NCBI RefSeq assembly: GCF_014648055.1
Contig: NZ_BMQJ01000009.1
Coordinates: 60,332-124,331 of the forward strand
Length of the DNA: 64,000 nt
Direction of reading: 5' to 3'
DNA from: Streptosporangium pseudovulgare
Lineage (GTDB): Bacteria > Actinomycetota > Actinomycetes > Streptosporangiales > Streptosporangiaceae
In this document: positions 8,641-17,248 of the stretch, in pieces
How positions within the stretch are numbered: position 1 is the stretch's first letter
Layout of the letters: every line of letters begins with the position of its first letter
Translations under genes and position numbers: made by a program
Notes under the pieces: generated by a model
Seen by the model: only the letters and a program-made list of their open reading frames with translations
Databases searched by the model: none
What the model was told of the DNA's origin: nothing

Positions 8641-8720
8641 CGGCGTCCCCCGTTCCCGACCGCGTTCTCCGCTCCCGGTGGCGGCCACCGTTCCGGCGGC
8701 GGTCCCGGCGGTCCCGGCGG

Positions 8721-8774
8721 GCGCGGGGGCGCGGGGGCGCGGGGGCGCGGGGGCGCGGGGGCGCGGGGGCGCGG
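8721..8774. repeat. 8-bp tandem repeat (GCGCGGGG)6, G-quadruplex-prone
   Basis: Six perfect copies of GCGCGGGG plus a partial seventh lie between two convergent stop codons. The plus strand carries at least six runs of four or more G separated by 3-4 nt, a strong G-quadruplex pattern. A related 15-bp array is at 56349. Confidence 0.9.
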
Positions 8775-8782
8775 TCCCGGTG

Positions 8783-9949
8783 TCACCTCGCGGCGGAGGC
8801 CGCGACGAGCGACGGATAGTCCTTCAGCTCGATGTCCGTGGCGAACCGGTCGGTCAGCTTCACCATGAGCGCGAACATGAGCCGGCGCCGGAACATCCAG
8901 TTCCGCATCCTGATCCTCCCGCGGGTCGACGGGGCGAGGAAGGCGCCGGCGTCGCCCTTCCGGGTCACCTTGGCGTAGCCGCGGAGCAGCTCCTCGTACC
9001 CGCGGAACCCCGCCCGGTGGTCGCCGCCGGCCAGCGCCAGCTCCCCGGCCAGCACGTACGCGCCCACGACGGCCAGGCCGGTGCCGAAGCCACCGAGGGT
9101 GTTGCCGTAGGCGGCGTCGCCGAGCAGCACCACCCGCCCACTGGCGTACCGGTCGATGTGGACCCGGCTGATCGAGTCGAGGTAGAGCTCGCGGGCGTGC
9201 GGCAGACGGGCGAGGATCTCGGGCACCCGCCAGCCCGCGTCCCGGTAGGCGTCGGCCAGGATCCGCTTCTGCGCCGCGACGTCGTAGCGGTCGTAGTCGA
9301 GCCGCGGGGAGGCGAAGACGAAGAAGGCGGGCGACTTGGGGCCGCCGAGCGAGGCCATCCGGCCGGGCTCGTTGTACATCCCGGTGCCGAGGTCGGCGCC
9401 GAGGTCGGCCAGCGCGTAGTGGTACCCGAGGAAGCGCACGTACTCGGACTCGGGGCCGAAGGCCAGCCGCCGCACGTTGGAGTGGATGCCGTCCGCGCCG
9501 ACCACCAGGTCGAAGGTGCGCGGCGCTCCGCGCTCGAAGGTGGCGTGCACGCCTTCCGCCGTCTCGGTGAGCGAGGTGATCGAGTCGCCGAAGACGTACT
9601 CGCAGCGGCCCGCCGTCCTCTCGTACAGCAGGGCCGACAGGTCGCCGCGCAGGATCTCGACGTCGCCGCCGGTGAACTCGCCCGGCAGGACCGCCAGCCG
9701 CCGGCCCGCGGCGTCGACGATGTCCTGGTCCGTCCCGCCGGTCTGGTGGCGCCGCACCTCCTCCAGGATGCCCATCCGCCTCAGCACGGAGAGCTGGCTC
9801 TCGCCCTTGAAGTCGACGGCCTGGCCGCCGGGGCGCAGCGAGGGCGCCCGCTCGACGACGGTGACGGCGCAGCCGTAGCGGGTCAGCCAGTAGGCGAGCG
9901 CGGGACCGGCGATGCTCGCGCCGGAGATGAGGACCGTGGTGTTCTTCAT
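8783..9949 (-). CDS. FAD-dependent aromatic-type monooxygenase
   Basis: Group A flavin monooxygenase (PHBH fold, 388 aa) that would hydroxylate a small molecule using FAD and NAD(P)H. Motifs in order: N-terminal dinucleotide fold VLISGASIAGPALAYWL, the arginine-containing VVERAPSLRPGGQAVD, DLVVGADGIHSNVR (the DG motif), and GRVVLLGDAAYGNTLGGFGTGLA (the GD motif binding FAD ribityl). ATG 9949 is chosen because it immediately precedes the Rossmann strand and has GGAG just upstream; a GTG 51 nt further upstream is less likely. It lies 87 nt downstream of the AfsR-like regulator on the same strand, so it may be a target or co-transcribed. Confidence 0.88.
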   Translation of the reverse strand: MKNTTVLISGASIAGPALAYWLTRYGCAVTVVERAPSLRPGGQAVDFKGESQLSVLRRMGILEEVRRHQTGGTDQDIVDAAGRRLAVLPGEFTGGDVEILRGDLSALLYERTAGRCEYVFGDSITSLTETAEGVHATFERGAPRTFDLVVGADGIHSNVRRLAFGPESEYVRFLGYHYALADLGADLGTGMYNEPGRMASLGGPKSPAFFVFASPRLDYDRYDVAAQKRILADAYRDAGWRVPEILARLPHARELYLDSISRVHIDRYASGRVVLLGDAAYGNTLGGFGTGLAVVGAYVLAGELALAGGDHRAGFRGYEELLRGYAKVTRKGDAGAFLAPSTRGRIRMRNWMFRRRLMFALMVKLTDRFATDIELKDYPSLVAASAAR

Positions 9950-10036
9950 GCTCCGACCTTCGCCGGGGGCGCTGACAGCCCGCCGACCACCGGCTGACAC
10001 CCGCGCTCCCCCGCCGCCGGCCGCTGTCAGCCGCCG

Positions 10037-13000
10037 TCAGCCGCCGTCGGCCACTCCTCCCGGCTCCGCCTCCGCGTCCCGCCGCTCCGCTTCCTCGGCT
10101 TCGCGCGCCTCCGCGTCCTCGGCTTCGCGCGCCTCCGCGTCGAGCACCGCCCGCGCCTCGTCGCGGCGCATGGCGGCCCCGCGGGCGAACGCCGCCGCGA
10201 ACGCCTCCACGCCGGCGAGGTCCCGGGCCTCCGCGGCGGTCCGCGCGACGTCGCGGTCGCCGGCCACGGCCGTGCCGCGCAGCGCCACCGCCGCCCCCAG
10301 CAGCAGGGCCGCCCGCTCCCCCGCCGCCCGCGCGCTCTCCCCGGCCCGCGCCGTACCCGACGCGGGCTCCACGGGCCGCGTGGTGCCCGCCATGACCGTC
10401 CCGGGTCGCCCGGTGCCCGCCGTACCCGACGCGGGCTCCACGGTCGCGGGACCATCCGCGGTCGTCGCCGGCTCTCCCCCGTGTTCCAGCAGTACGGCGC
10501 CCGCCCACCCCTCGGCGGCGGCGGCGAGGTCCGACGTCAGCGGTGTCCCGCGGGCCGCGGCCAGGGCCCGCCGGTGCCGGAGCCGGGCCCCGGCGGGGTC
10601 GCCCTCGGCCCCGGCCAGCCGCCCGAGCGCGGTGAGCGCCCGCGTCCGCGTCCCCGCCGCCAGGGGCCCGTCCTCCGCGGCGCGCAGCGCGGCGCCGAAC
10701 AGCCGGCGGGCCTCGACGAGGTCGCCCCGGTGCCACGCGATCCGGCCCAGGCCCAGGTGGACCTCGGCGGGAGCGTCCGGCCAGCCCGCCTTGCGGGCGA
10801 GCTCCCCGGCCCGCCGGTAGTCGGCGACGGCGGCGGCCGGATCGCCCTGACGCACCAGCGCCTCGGCCCGGTGCGCCAGCAGGTCGGCGCTCTCCTCCAG
10901 GGCGCCGAGCTCCTCCATGAGCCGCAGCGCCTCCCCCCATGGTTCCCGGGCCCGCGCCCACTCGCCGCGCAGCCCCGCGATGAGGGCCAGCCCGTCGAGG
11001 GCCTGGGCCGTCCCCCAGCGCTCACCGAGGTCACGGAACTCCGTCAGCGCCTCCGCGAACTCCCGCTCTCCCCGGGCGATCTCGCCGCCGAACACCGCCA
11101 GCAGCGCCCGGCTCAGCCGTCCCAGCGCCCGGTTCCACGGGTCGGAGCCGAGCAGCCGCTCCGCCTCGGGCCCGATCGGCCCCGACGGCCCGGCGAGCAT
11201 GCCCCACAGCGCCACGGTGAACGGGTGACGCGTCGGCCGGTCCAGCGACCGCATGATCTCCCCGGCCCGCTCCCAGTGCCCGGCCGGCGCCCGCGGCACG
11301 GCGTGCGCCACGCACACGACGTACTCCTCCTCCAGCCCCTTGGGCGGCCCGCCGGCCGCGTCGAGGAGCTCGGCGGCGGCCTCCCCCGCCTGGGCGCGCC
11401 GCCCGCTCAGCCACCAGTAGATCGCCAGCGCCGCGACCAGCCGCATCGCCGTGCCCCGGTCCCCGCGTACGGCCCAGCGCAGCGCGGCCATCAGGTTGCC
11501 GTGCTCGGCCGACAGCCGCTCCAGCCACCGCAGCTGCCCGGCCCGGAGCAGATGGGGACCGGCGCGTTCGGCGAGGCCGAGGAAGTGGCGGGCGTGGGCG
11601 GCGCGCAGGCGCTCCCCCTCCCCGGACTCGGCCAGCTTCTCGGCGCAGAACAGCAGGATCGTGTTGAGCATCCGGTAGCGGTCGCCGTCCGCCTCGACCA
11701 GCGACCTGTCCACCAGGTCGGCCAGCAGCCCGGCGGCGGCGTCCACGCCGCAGACCTCCTCGACCGCCTCCAGGGACGCCCCGCCGGTGAACACGGCGAA
11801 CCGCCGGGCCAGCGCCCGCTCGTCCGGGGTGAGGAGGTCCCAGCTCCACTCCACCACCGCGCGCAGGGTCCGGTGCCGGGCCGCCGCCGTACGGTCGCCG
11901 CGCGACAGCAGCCGGAACCGGCCGTGCTCGGCCAGCCGCCCCGCGATCTCCTCCGCGGTGAACGACCGCAGCCGTGCCGCCGCCAGCTCGATGGCCAGCG
12001 GCAGCCCGTCCAGCGCCGCGCAGATCCGGACGACCGCCGCCGCGTTGTCCGGACCCACCTCGAAGCCGGGCCGTACGGCGGCGGCCCGGTCGGCGAACAG
12101 GCGGACGGCGGGGTAGGCGGCCGCATCCCGCGGCGGGAGGTCCGGGGGCGGGGTGGGCAGCGGCGCCAGCGGCACCAGCGTCTCGCCGGTGATGCCGAGG
12201 GGTTCGCGGCTGGTGGCCAGGACGCGGAGCCCCGGGCACTCGGCCAGCAGCCCACGGGCCAGCACGGCGGTCCCCGCGATCACGTGCTCGCAGTTGTCGA
12301 GGACGAGCAGTGACTCCCGGTCGGCGAGCGCCGCCACCAGGCGGTCGGCGGGGTCGGCCGTGCGGAGTGACTGGAACCCGGTCTCGCGCAGCCCGAGCGC
12401 GCCGAGCACCGCCCGGGGCACCTGGTCGTCGTCGGCGGCGGAGGTCAGGTCGACGAAGCACGCCTCGCGCCGGTCCCGCCCGGCCGCCTCGATCGCCAGC
12501 CGGGTCTTGCCGGTGCCACCCGGTCCGGTGATCGTGACGAGCCGGGAGTCGCGCAGCGCGCCGATCCGCTCCAGTTCCCGCTCGCGTCCCACGAAGCTGG
12601 TGAGCTGGGCCGCGAGCCGCCGCCGCGGCGGCGGCGCGGGCTCGGCGGCGCGCAGCACGGCCAGGTGGACGGCGGCCAGCTCGGGCGAGGGGTCGGCGCC
12701 GAGCTCCTCGGCGAGCGTCCGCCGGGTCTCCTCGAAGACCTCCAGCGCCTCGGCCTGCCGCCCGGCCGCGTGCAGGGCGCGCATGAGCTGGCCCCTGAGC
12801 CGCTCCCGCAAGGGGTGCACGTCCGCCAGCCGCCGCAGCTCGGCCACCGAGGTCCCCTCGGGGAGGGCGAGCTCCGCCTCGACGAGGTCCTCCGCGGCGA
12901 CGAGCCGCAGTTCCTCCAGGCGCGCCTCCCGCGCCCGCCGGAACGACCCGGGCGGCAGGTCGGCCAGGGCGGGTCCCCGCCACAGGCCGAGCGCCTCGCG

Positions 13001-13369
13001 CAGCGTGCCCGCCGCGGCCTCATGGTGGCCCGCGGCCAGCAACCGCCGCCCCTCGCGGGCGAGCCGCTCGAACCGGTGGACGTCGACGTCACCGGGATCG
13101 ACCGCGAGCCGGTACCCGGCCCCGTGGAACTCCACGACACCGGCGGGAAGGTTCCGGCGCAGCCGGGACACCTGGGCCTGCAGCGCGTTCGCGGCGCCGG
13201 CCGGGGGGTCGTCGCCGTACTGGCCGTCGATCAGCTCCGTCACGCCGACCACCCGGCCCGCGTTCAGCAGCAGCATCACCAGCAGGGCACGCGGCCGGGG
13301 GCCGCCCACCGGGATCTCCTCACCGGCGGCGGACCGCACCTCCAGGGGCCCGAGAACGCCGAACTGCAC
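10037..13369 (-). CDS. AfsR/SARP-family regulator with BTAD, NB-ARC and TPR-like domains
   Basis: Large (1110 aa) transcriptional activator of the SARP-NB-ARC class, commonly a pathway-specific activator of secondary metabolism. Domain order: winged-helix DNA-binding domain (about 1-90, VQFGVLGPLEV start), bacterial transcriptional activator domain (95-240), STAND ATPase with Walker A GPGGTGKTR, Walker B LLVLDNCEH and the sensor region ATSREPLGI, winged-helix GLPLAIELAAARL, then helical repeats. GTG 13369 is used because it begins exactly at the conserved FGVLGPLEV; the open frame extends 900 nt further without homology. The last 130 residues are low-complexity (two EPASGTA units and an EAREAEDAEAREAEEAE tail). 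The FAD monooxygenase lies just downstream. Confidence 0.88.
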   Translation of the reverse strand: MQFGVLGPLEVRSAAGEEIPVGGPRPRALLVMLLLNAGRVVGVTELIDGQYGDDPPAGAANALQAQVSRLRRNLPAGVVEFHGAGYRLAVDPGDVDVHRFERLAREGRRLLAAGHHEAAAGTLREALGLWRGPALADLPPGSFRRAREARLEELRLVAAEDLVEAELALPEGTSVAELRRLADVHPLRERLRGQLMRALHAAGRQAEALEVFEETRRTLAEELGADPSPELAAVHLAVLRAAEPAPPPRRRLAAQLTSFVGRERELERIGALRDSRLVTITGPGGTGKTRLAIEAAGRDRREACFVDLTSAADDDQVPRAVLGALGLRETGFQSLRTADPADRLVAALADRESLLVLDNCEHVIAGTAVLARGLLAECPGLRVLATSREPLGITGETLVPLAPLPTPPPDLPPRDAAAYPAVRLFADRAAAVRPGFEVGPDNAAAVVRICAALDGLPLAIELAAARLRSFTAEEIAGRLAEHGRFRLLSRGDRTAAARHRTLRAVVEWSWDLLTPDERALARRFAVFTGGASLEAVEEVCGVDAAAGLLADLVDRSLVEADGDRYRMLNTILLFCAEKLAESGEGERLRAAHARHFLGLAERAGPHLLRAGQLRWLERLSAEHGNLMAALRWAVRGDRGTAMRLVAALAIYWWLSGRRAQAGEAAAELLDAAGGPPKGLEEEYVVCVAHAVPRAPAGHWERAGEIMRSLDRPTRHPFTVALWGMLAGPSGPIGPEAERLLGSDPWNRALGRLSRALLAVFGGEIARGEREFAEALTEFRDLGERWGTAQALDGLALIAGLRGEWARAREPWGEALRLMEELGALEESADLLAHRAEALVRQGDPAAAVADYRRAGELARKAGWPDAPAEVHLGLGRIAWHRGDLVEARRLFGAALRAAEDGPLAAGTRTRALTALGRLAGAEGDPAGARLRHRRALAAARGTPLTSDLAAAAEGWAGAVLLEHGGEPATTADGPATVEPASGTAGTGRPGTVMAGTTRPVEPASGTARAGESARAAGERAALLLGAAVALRGTAVAGDRDVARTAAEARDLAGVEAFAAAFARGAAMRRDEARAVLDAEAREAEDAEAREAEEAERRDAEAEPGGVADGG

Positions 13370-13542
13370 GGTGCCGATTGTCCCCCATGCCCGGCATGCG
13401 CCCGCCGGGCCCGGTCCCGGACCGCGACGGACACGCCTGTCCGACACGAGCAGGAAGCGGTCGTGAGGCGCGGGCCGCCCGGGACGCGCCGGGTGGATCA
13501 CCGGCCGGGCGTCCCGTGAGGGCGGGATCGTTCCGTTCGTCG

Positions 13543-14346
13543 TCAGTGGCCGGCATCCGCGGGCCGTGGAGCGCGGTCGCGGCGGGTGCGGAGCTTGGAC
13601 CGGTTGCCGCAGCGGTCCATCGAGCACCAGCGGCGGGCGCCGGGCCGGGAGGTGTCCAGGAAGATGAGAAGGCACCGCTGCCCGCCGCACACGCGCACCC
13701 GGGAGGCCATCGGCCCGCCGAACAGTTCGACGGCGTCCCTGGCGACCGCGGACAGGAACTGCGCGCCGGTCACCGGCGTCGCCCAGCCCCGCTGGAAGGA
13801 CGGCGTGACCACGGGCACGGGAGGCGGGGCGGCGGCGAACCCGTTGATCACGGCGAGCGCGTCCTGCGGGGCGGCGGCGAACCCGTTGATCATGGCGAGC
13901 GCGTCCTCCGCGCCGGGGAACGCGCTCCCGTCCAGTGCCGGGTCCGGGGACGCGCTTCCGCTCAGCGCCAGGTCCCGGGACGTGCTCCCGTCCGGCGCCG
14001 GGTCCGGGGACGCGCTTCCGCCGGTGTCCGCCGTACCCCGGTGGGTCCGGTCCGTTCCGGGATCTCCCGGGCCGCCGTGGCCCTCCGCCGCCGCACGCTC
14101 GGCCAGGGCCTGGATCGCGGCGCGCAGTCGTCTGGCCCCGGCCAGGTCGGCCTCGCCGACCACGACCTCGTCCGGAAGACCGACCCTGGACAGCGGGATC
14201 CAGGCCGCCAGGTCCTCCGGCGCGTGCAACTGCTCCCACTGCGGAAGCGCACCGGTGAGCAGGAACTCCAGGCACAGCGTCCCCGCGTCGAACCGGAAGG
14301 TCTGACCGTCCCGAGGCGTCAGAAGGATGCCGTTTGCGTTGTTCAC
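13543..14346 (-). CDS. CGNR zinc-finger transcriptional regulator (ABATE domain)
   Basis: Putative stress-response regulator of 267 aa. The N-terminal ABATE domain begins FRFDAGTLCLEFLLTG, and the C-terminus carries the CGNR zinc finger: C-x4-C in RVCGGQRCLLIFLD and RRWCSMDRCGNRSKLRTRR. Between them is an abnormal insert: Gly/Ser/Pro/Asp repeats (GSASPDPA-type units) followed by a 14-residue tandem duplication with core DALAxINGFAAAP. The GTG at 14346 is 6 nt from a -10-like TAGACT, so the mRNA is probably leaderless. It is divergent from an NTF2-like gene across a 23-bp palindrome, suggesting autoregulation. Confidence 0.85.
   Translation of the reverse strand: MNNANGILLTPRDGQTFRFDAGTLCLEFLLTGALPQWEQLHAPEDLAAWIPLSRVGLPDEVVVGEADLAGARRLRAAIQALAERAAAEGHGGPGDPGTDRTHRGTADTGGSASPDPAPDGSTSRDLALSGSASPDPALDGSAFPGAEDALAMINGFAAAPQDALAVINGFAAAPPPVPVVTPSFQRGWATPVTGAQFLSAVARDAVELFGGPMASRVRVCGGQRCLLIFLDTSRPGARRWCSMDRCGNRSKLRTRRDRAPRPADAGH
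13827..13910. repeat. 42-bp in-frame tandem duplication in the CGNR gene
   Basis: Two copies of a 42-bp unit start at 13827 and 13869 and differ at only a few positions. They encode two copies of a 14-residue segment (core DALAMINGFAAAP and DALAVINGFAAAP), doubling the helix before the zinc-finger half. Confidence 0.85.
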
Positions 14347-14352
14347 CCCACC

Positions 14353-14386
14353 AGTCTAGCCTCTGACACCAGTTAAACCGGTGTCA
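14353..14386. promoter_or_regulatory. CGNR-gene promoter overlapped by a 23-bp palindrome
   Basis: TGACACC (14364-14370) and GGTGTCA (14380-14386) are the ends of a 23-bp palindrome with a single mismatched pair and the core GTTAAAC. On the minus strand the -10 TAGACT (14353-14358) sits 6 nt from the GTG start. The palindrome covers the -35 position and lies between divergent genes, as expected for an operator. Confidence 0.6.
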
Positions 14387-14413
14387 CCATCCGGTGTGAA
14401 CGAAAGGCGAGTC

Positions 14414-14788
14414 ATGCAGGAGATCATCGATCTGATGGACCGGGCGTGGGAGGCCAACCGGAACGGCGACGCCGCCTTCTACGACGGCTTCCTCACCGAC
14501 GACCCGGTCAGCGTGTCGCCGTGGGGCGTGGTGACCGACCGCGACGCGATCCTGAAGGGGTTCGCCGAGAACCGGAACCCCTACACCCGCACCGACCAGT
14601 CGGACCACCGGGTGATCATGCTCGGCGCCGGCAGCGCCGTGCACACCAGCAGGGTCGAGATCGACATGCTGGTGAACGGCACCGACCCGCAGACCATGGC
14701 GGTCTTCGCCACCACCGCGCTGACCAGGGACTCGGACGGGGCCTGGAAGGCGGCCCTCTTCCAGATCACTCCCGCACCGGCCCGCTGA
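14414..14788 (+). CDS. NTF2-like/SnoaL-fold protein
   Basis: Small alpha+beta cone protein of the DUF4440/SnoaL type (124 aa). The family includes small-molecule isomerases, hydrolases and non-catalytic binding proteins. Features are MQEIIDLMDRAWEANRNGD, then FLTDDPVSVSPWGVVTDRDAIL and a C-terminal beta sheet ending WKAALFQITPAP. ATG 14414 is selected for AAAGG 8 nt upstream; a start at 14381 would fall inside the palindromic operator. Because it diverges from the CGNR regulator, it is a likely target of that regulator. No catalytic residues can be assigned. Confidence 0.75.
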   Translation: MQEIIDLMDRAWEANRNGDAAFYDGFLTDDPVSVSPWGVVTDRDAILKGFAENRNPYTRTDQSDHRVIMLGAGSAVHTSRVEIDMLVNGTDPQTMAVFATTALTRDSDGAWKAALFQITPAPAR

Positions 14789-14945
14789 CGGGACCACCGG
14801 GCCGGCCGGAAGGACCGACCCGGCGGCCGGTCAAGCGGACCCGGCGGCCGGCCGAGCGGACCTGACGCCGGGCGGCCGCCGCCCCGGGCCGGCGGGCTCG
14901 GTGCCCGGTGCCGGGTGGCCGGTGCCGGGTGGCCGCCGGCCCGCG

Positions 14946-15812
14946 TCAGCCGGCCACCGCACGCAGCGCGCCGGGCGCGCGGCCGGCGAGGCGGTCGAGG
15001 GCGGCGGACGTGGCGTCGTCGGCGGGGAGGTACACGACCAGGCGCTCGCCGTCCGCGCCGGACGGTTCGAGGGCCTCGCGCACCAGTCGCAGCTCACCGG
15101 CCTCGGGATGGACCAGCCGCTCTGCGCCCATCCCCCCGGCAGGCCCGGGAGGAACGGCCGGGGCCGCCATCCGGGTGGCGAACGGCGCGCCGGCGACGAC
15201 CGTCAGCTCCTTGGCGAACCCGGCGAGGTGCGGGTCCGCCGGGAGGCACGCGGCCCGCAGGACGGCGATCTGCTCGTCGGCCACCCGGTCCCAGTCGGGG
15301 TAGGCGGTCCGGGCCCGGACGTCGGTGAACAGGTGACGGACGACGTTGGGCGACCGGCCGTCCAGAAGCCCGATCGGGCCGGCGAGCCGCTCGTAGCCGC
15401 CGGTGAAGGCCAGCACGTCCCCCAGCCGGTTGAGCAGTACGGCGGGCGCGGGATCGAGCCGGTTCAGCAGCGCCCGCACGGTGGGACGGACCGACCGGAC
15501 CGGCGGCGCGGCCCCCGGGCAGGCCAGGAGGTCGCCGCTGGTCACCTTGGCGGCGCGCAGGAGGTGGAACCGTTCGCCGGAGGAGAGACGCAGCGCGTCG
15601 GCGAGCGCGGTGAGCACCTGCGGGGACGGGTGACGGTCGCGTCCCTGCTCCAGCCGCGTGAGGTACTCGACGCTGACCCCGGCGAGCATGGCCAGCTCGG
15701 CCCGCCGCAGCCCGGGGGTGCGCCGCCGTACGCCTTCGGGGAGCCCGACCTCGGCGGGCGTGACGGCCTCGCGGCGGGCGCGCAGGAACATGCCCAGCTC
15801 GTTGTCGCTCAC
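14946..15812 (-). CDS. XRE-family regulator with MmyB-like ligand-binding domain
   Basis: Transcriptional regulator of 288 aa. The N-terminal helix-turn-helix (about 8-90) has the family's signature RRRTPGLRRAELAMLAGVSVEYLTRLEQGR. The C-terminal domain from about 105 is the MmyB-type PAS-like ligand pocket (PAVLLNRLGDVLAFTGGYERL ... NVVRHLF), which in structural work binds fatty-acid-like molecules. Such regulators are frequently divergent from a single NAD(P)H or FMN oxidoreductase that they repress, and the same arrangement occurs here with the gene at 15972. The intergenic region is 159 nt. Confidence 0.9.
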   Translation of the reverse strand: MSDNELGMFLRARREAVTPAEVGLPEGVRRRTPGLRRAELAMLAGVSVEYLTRLEQGRDRHPSPQVLTALADALRLSSGERFHLLRAAKVTSGDLLACPGAAPPVRSVRPTVRALLNRLDPAPAVLLNRLGDVLAFTGGYERLAGPIGLLDGRSPNVVRHLFTDVRARTAYPDWDRVADEQIAVLRAACLPADPHLAGFAKELTVVAGAPFATRMAAPAVPPGPAGGMGAERLVHPEAGELRLVREALEPSGADGERLVVYLPADDATSAALDRLAGRAPGALRAVAG

Positions 15813-15971
15813 AGGCGGAATGTACCGCCCGCGCCGCCGCCGAGGGTGGCCTCGCCAGGGCCAGTCTCACGCCGGTCTCCCTCCGCCGCGTACGGCCCGG
15901 CAGGTTGGTGGTCGTTCACCGGCGCGTCCTCGCCGGCGCCCCGGAACCGCGAGCACGAGGAGACATCACAG

Positions 15972-16610
15972 ATGATCCGCATAGCCGTCGTCGTCGGCAG
16001 CACCCGTCCCGGACGCCGGGGCGCGGGCGTGGCCCGCTGGGTCGAGGAGGCCGCCGGACGGCACGCCGCCGTCGTGTCCAGCGAGGCGTCCGTCGAGGTG
16101 GTCGACGTCGCCGAGTACGGCCTGCCGCTGCTGGACGAGCCCCTTCCCGCGAAGTTCGGCGACTATCGCAACCCCCACACCGTGCGGTGGGCCGAGACGA
16201 TCCGTTCGTTCGACGGGTTCGTGTTCGTCGTCCCGGAGTACAACCACTCCTTCCCCGCCGCGCTGAAGAACGCGATCGACTACCTGTACGCCGAGTGGTG
16301 CGACAAGGCCGCCGGAATCGTCGGGTACGGCGTCGAGGGCGGGATCCGCGCCGCGGAGCACCTGCGGCTGGTCCTGGCCGAGACGAAGGTCGCGGTCGTG
16401 CGCACCCAGGTGGCGCTGTCGATGTTCACCGACATCGTCGTCACCGACCCCGTCGACCTCGGCGTGGTCTCCCCGGGAGAGCGCCGGCAGCAGGCCCTGA
16501 CGACCATGCTGGGCGAGGTGGTCGAGTGGTCCCGGGCCCTGCGGCCGCTGCGCGAGCCCGCCGGGACGCCGTACGGGGGCGGTGATCTCACGCGGCCCGT
16601 GCCCGCCTGA
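15972..16610 (+). CDS. NADPH-dependent FMN reductase
   Basis: Flavodoxin-fold oxidoreductase (212 aa) that reduces FMN or a bound substrate with NAD(P)H. The FMN-phosphate loop is VVVGSTRPGRRGAGVARWV, and the flavin-binding VVPEYNHSFPAALKNAIDYL motif is typical of the FMN_red family. ATG 15972 has GGAG about 10 nt upstream (GAGGAGACATCACAG). It is divergent from an MmyB-type regulator, so substrate-responsive control is likely. It converges with a TetR gene. Confidence 0.9.
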   Translation: MIRIAVVVGSTRPGRRGAGVARWVEEAAGRHAAVVSSEASVEVVDVAEYGLPLLDEPLPAKFGDYRNPHTVRWAETIRSFDGFVFVVPEYNHSFPAALKNAIDYLYAEWCDKAAGIVGYGVEGGIRAAEHLRLVLAETKVAVVRTQVALSMFTDIVVTDPVDLGVVSPGERRQQALTTMLGEVVEWSRALRPLREPAGTPYGGGDLTRPVPA

Positions 16611-16641
16611 CGCGCGGGGCGGGGGCCGGGTTCGGGCGATC

Positions 16642-17211
16642 TCAGGCGCGGAAGAGGCGCCAGAACGCCAGCGCGACCTCCTCCGCGGGCGCCGGGGGGT
16701 CGCCGGTGACCCAGTGCGCGATCACACCGATGAGGGCGCCGGCCAGGTAGGCGGCGTGCGTCTCCGCCGGGACGTCACCGAGCCGGCCGGGCGCCTCACC
16801 GGCGGGCCCCGCGCCGGTGAGGCGCCCGGCCAGCTCGGCGGTCAGCCGATCGCGCATGCGCGTGGCGAACAGCGCGCTGCCCTGGGGGCCCAGCATCCGC
16901 CGGTACAGCGGGGCCGCGGCGGCCACGTGCCCGAACAGGACGGTCAGCGGCTCGGGGGTCCGGTCGCGGGGCGCGTCGCGCGGGCACAGCGCGGCGGCCC
17001 GGGCCACCTGGGTCACCGCCTCCTCCATGGCGTCGGTCACGAGCGCGTCCACGTCGGGGAAGTGCAGGTAGACCGTCGCCCGGTTCACCCCGGCGCATCT
17101 GGCCACCTCCGACACCGTGATGGCGCCCACGTCCTTCTCCGCGGCCAGGGTGAGAACCGCGGTGCGCAGCCGCGCCCGGGTGCGCCGTACTCGGGGGTCG
17201 TCCGCCTTCAT
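16642..17211 (-). CDS. TetR-family repressor
   Basis: One-component regulator of 189 aa. The DNA-binding domain covers about residues 8-55 (RRTRARLRTAVLTLAAEKDVGAI with ITVSEVARCAGVNRATVYLHFP), followed by an all-helical ligand domain. ATG 17211 is supported by a -10-like TATAGT (17219-17224) 7 nt upstream, giving a leaderless mRNA; much longer open frames are spurious. A 20-bp near-palindrome covers this -10 and the -10 of the divergent FrnE-like gene, so both genes would be repressed together and relieved by an unknown ligand. Confidence 0.88.
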   Translation of the reverse strand: MKADDPRVRRTRARLRTAVLTLAAEKDVGAITVSEVARCAGVNRATVYLHFPDVDALVTDAMEEAVTQVARAAALCPRDAPRDRTPEPLTVLFGHVAAAAPLYRRMLGPQGSALFATRMRDRLTAELAGRLTGAGPAGEAPGRLGDVPAETHAAYLAGALIGVIAHWVTGDPPAPAEEVALAFWRLFRA

Positions 17212-17218
17212 GCCCCGG

Positions 17219-17242
17219 ACTATACAACAGGTGTTGCATAAT
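17219..17242. promoter_or_regulatory. Shared operator and two opposing -10 elements (tetR / frnE-like)
   Basis: The operator at 17221-17240 reads TATnCAACA-nn-TGTTGnATA, a 20-bp dyad with one mismatched pair outside its centre. The minus-strand -10 TATAGT (17219-17224) faces tetR and the plus-strand -10 CATAAT (17237-17242) faces the FrnE-like gene. Both lie 6-7 nt from their start codons, so both mRNAs are predicted to be leaderless. Confidence 0.7.
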
Positions 17243-17248
17243 CGACAC

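Noticed and set aside
13370..14275. N-terminal extension of the AfsR-like ORF to a total of 1412 aa
   Set aside because: The extra 300 codons are Arg/Pro/Gly-rich without homology and run through the CGNR gene. The conserved FGVLGPLEV start is at 13369.
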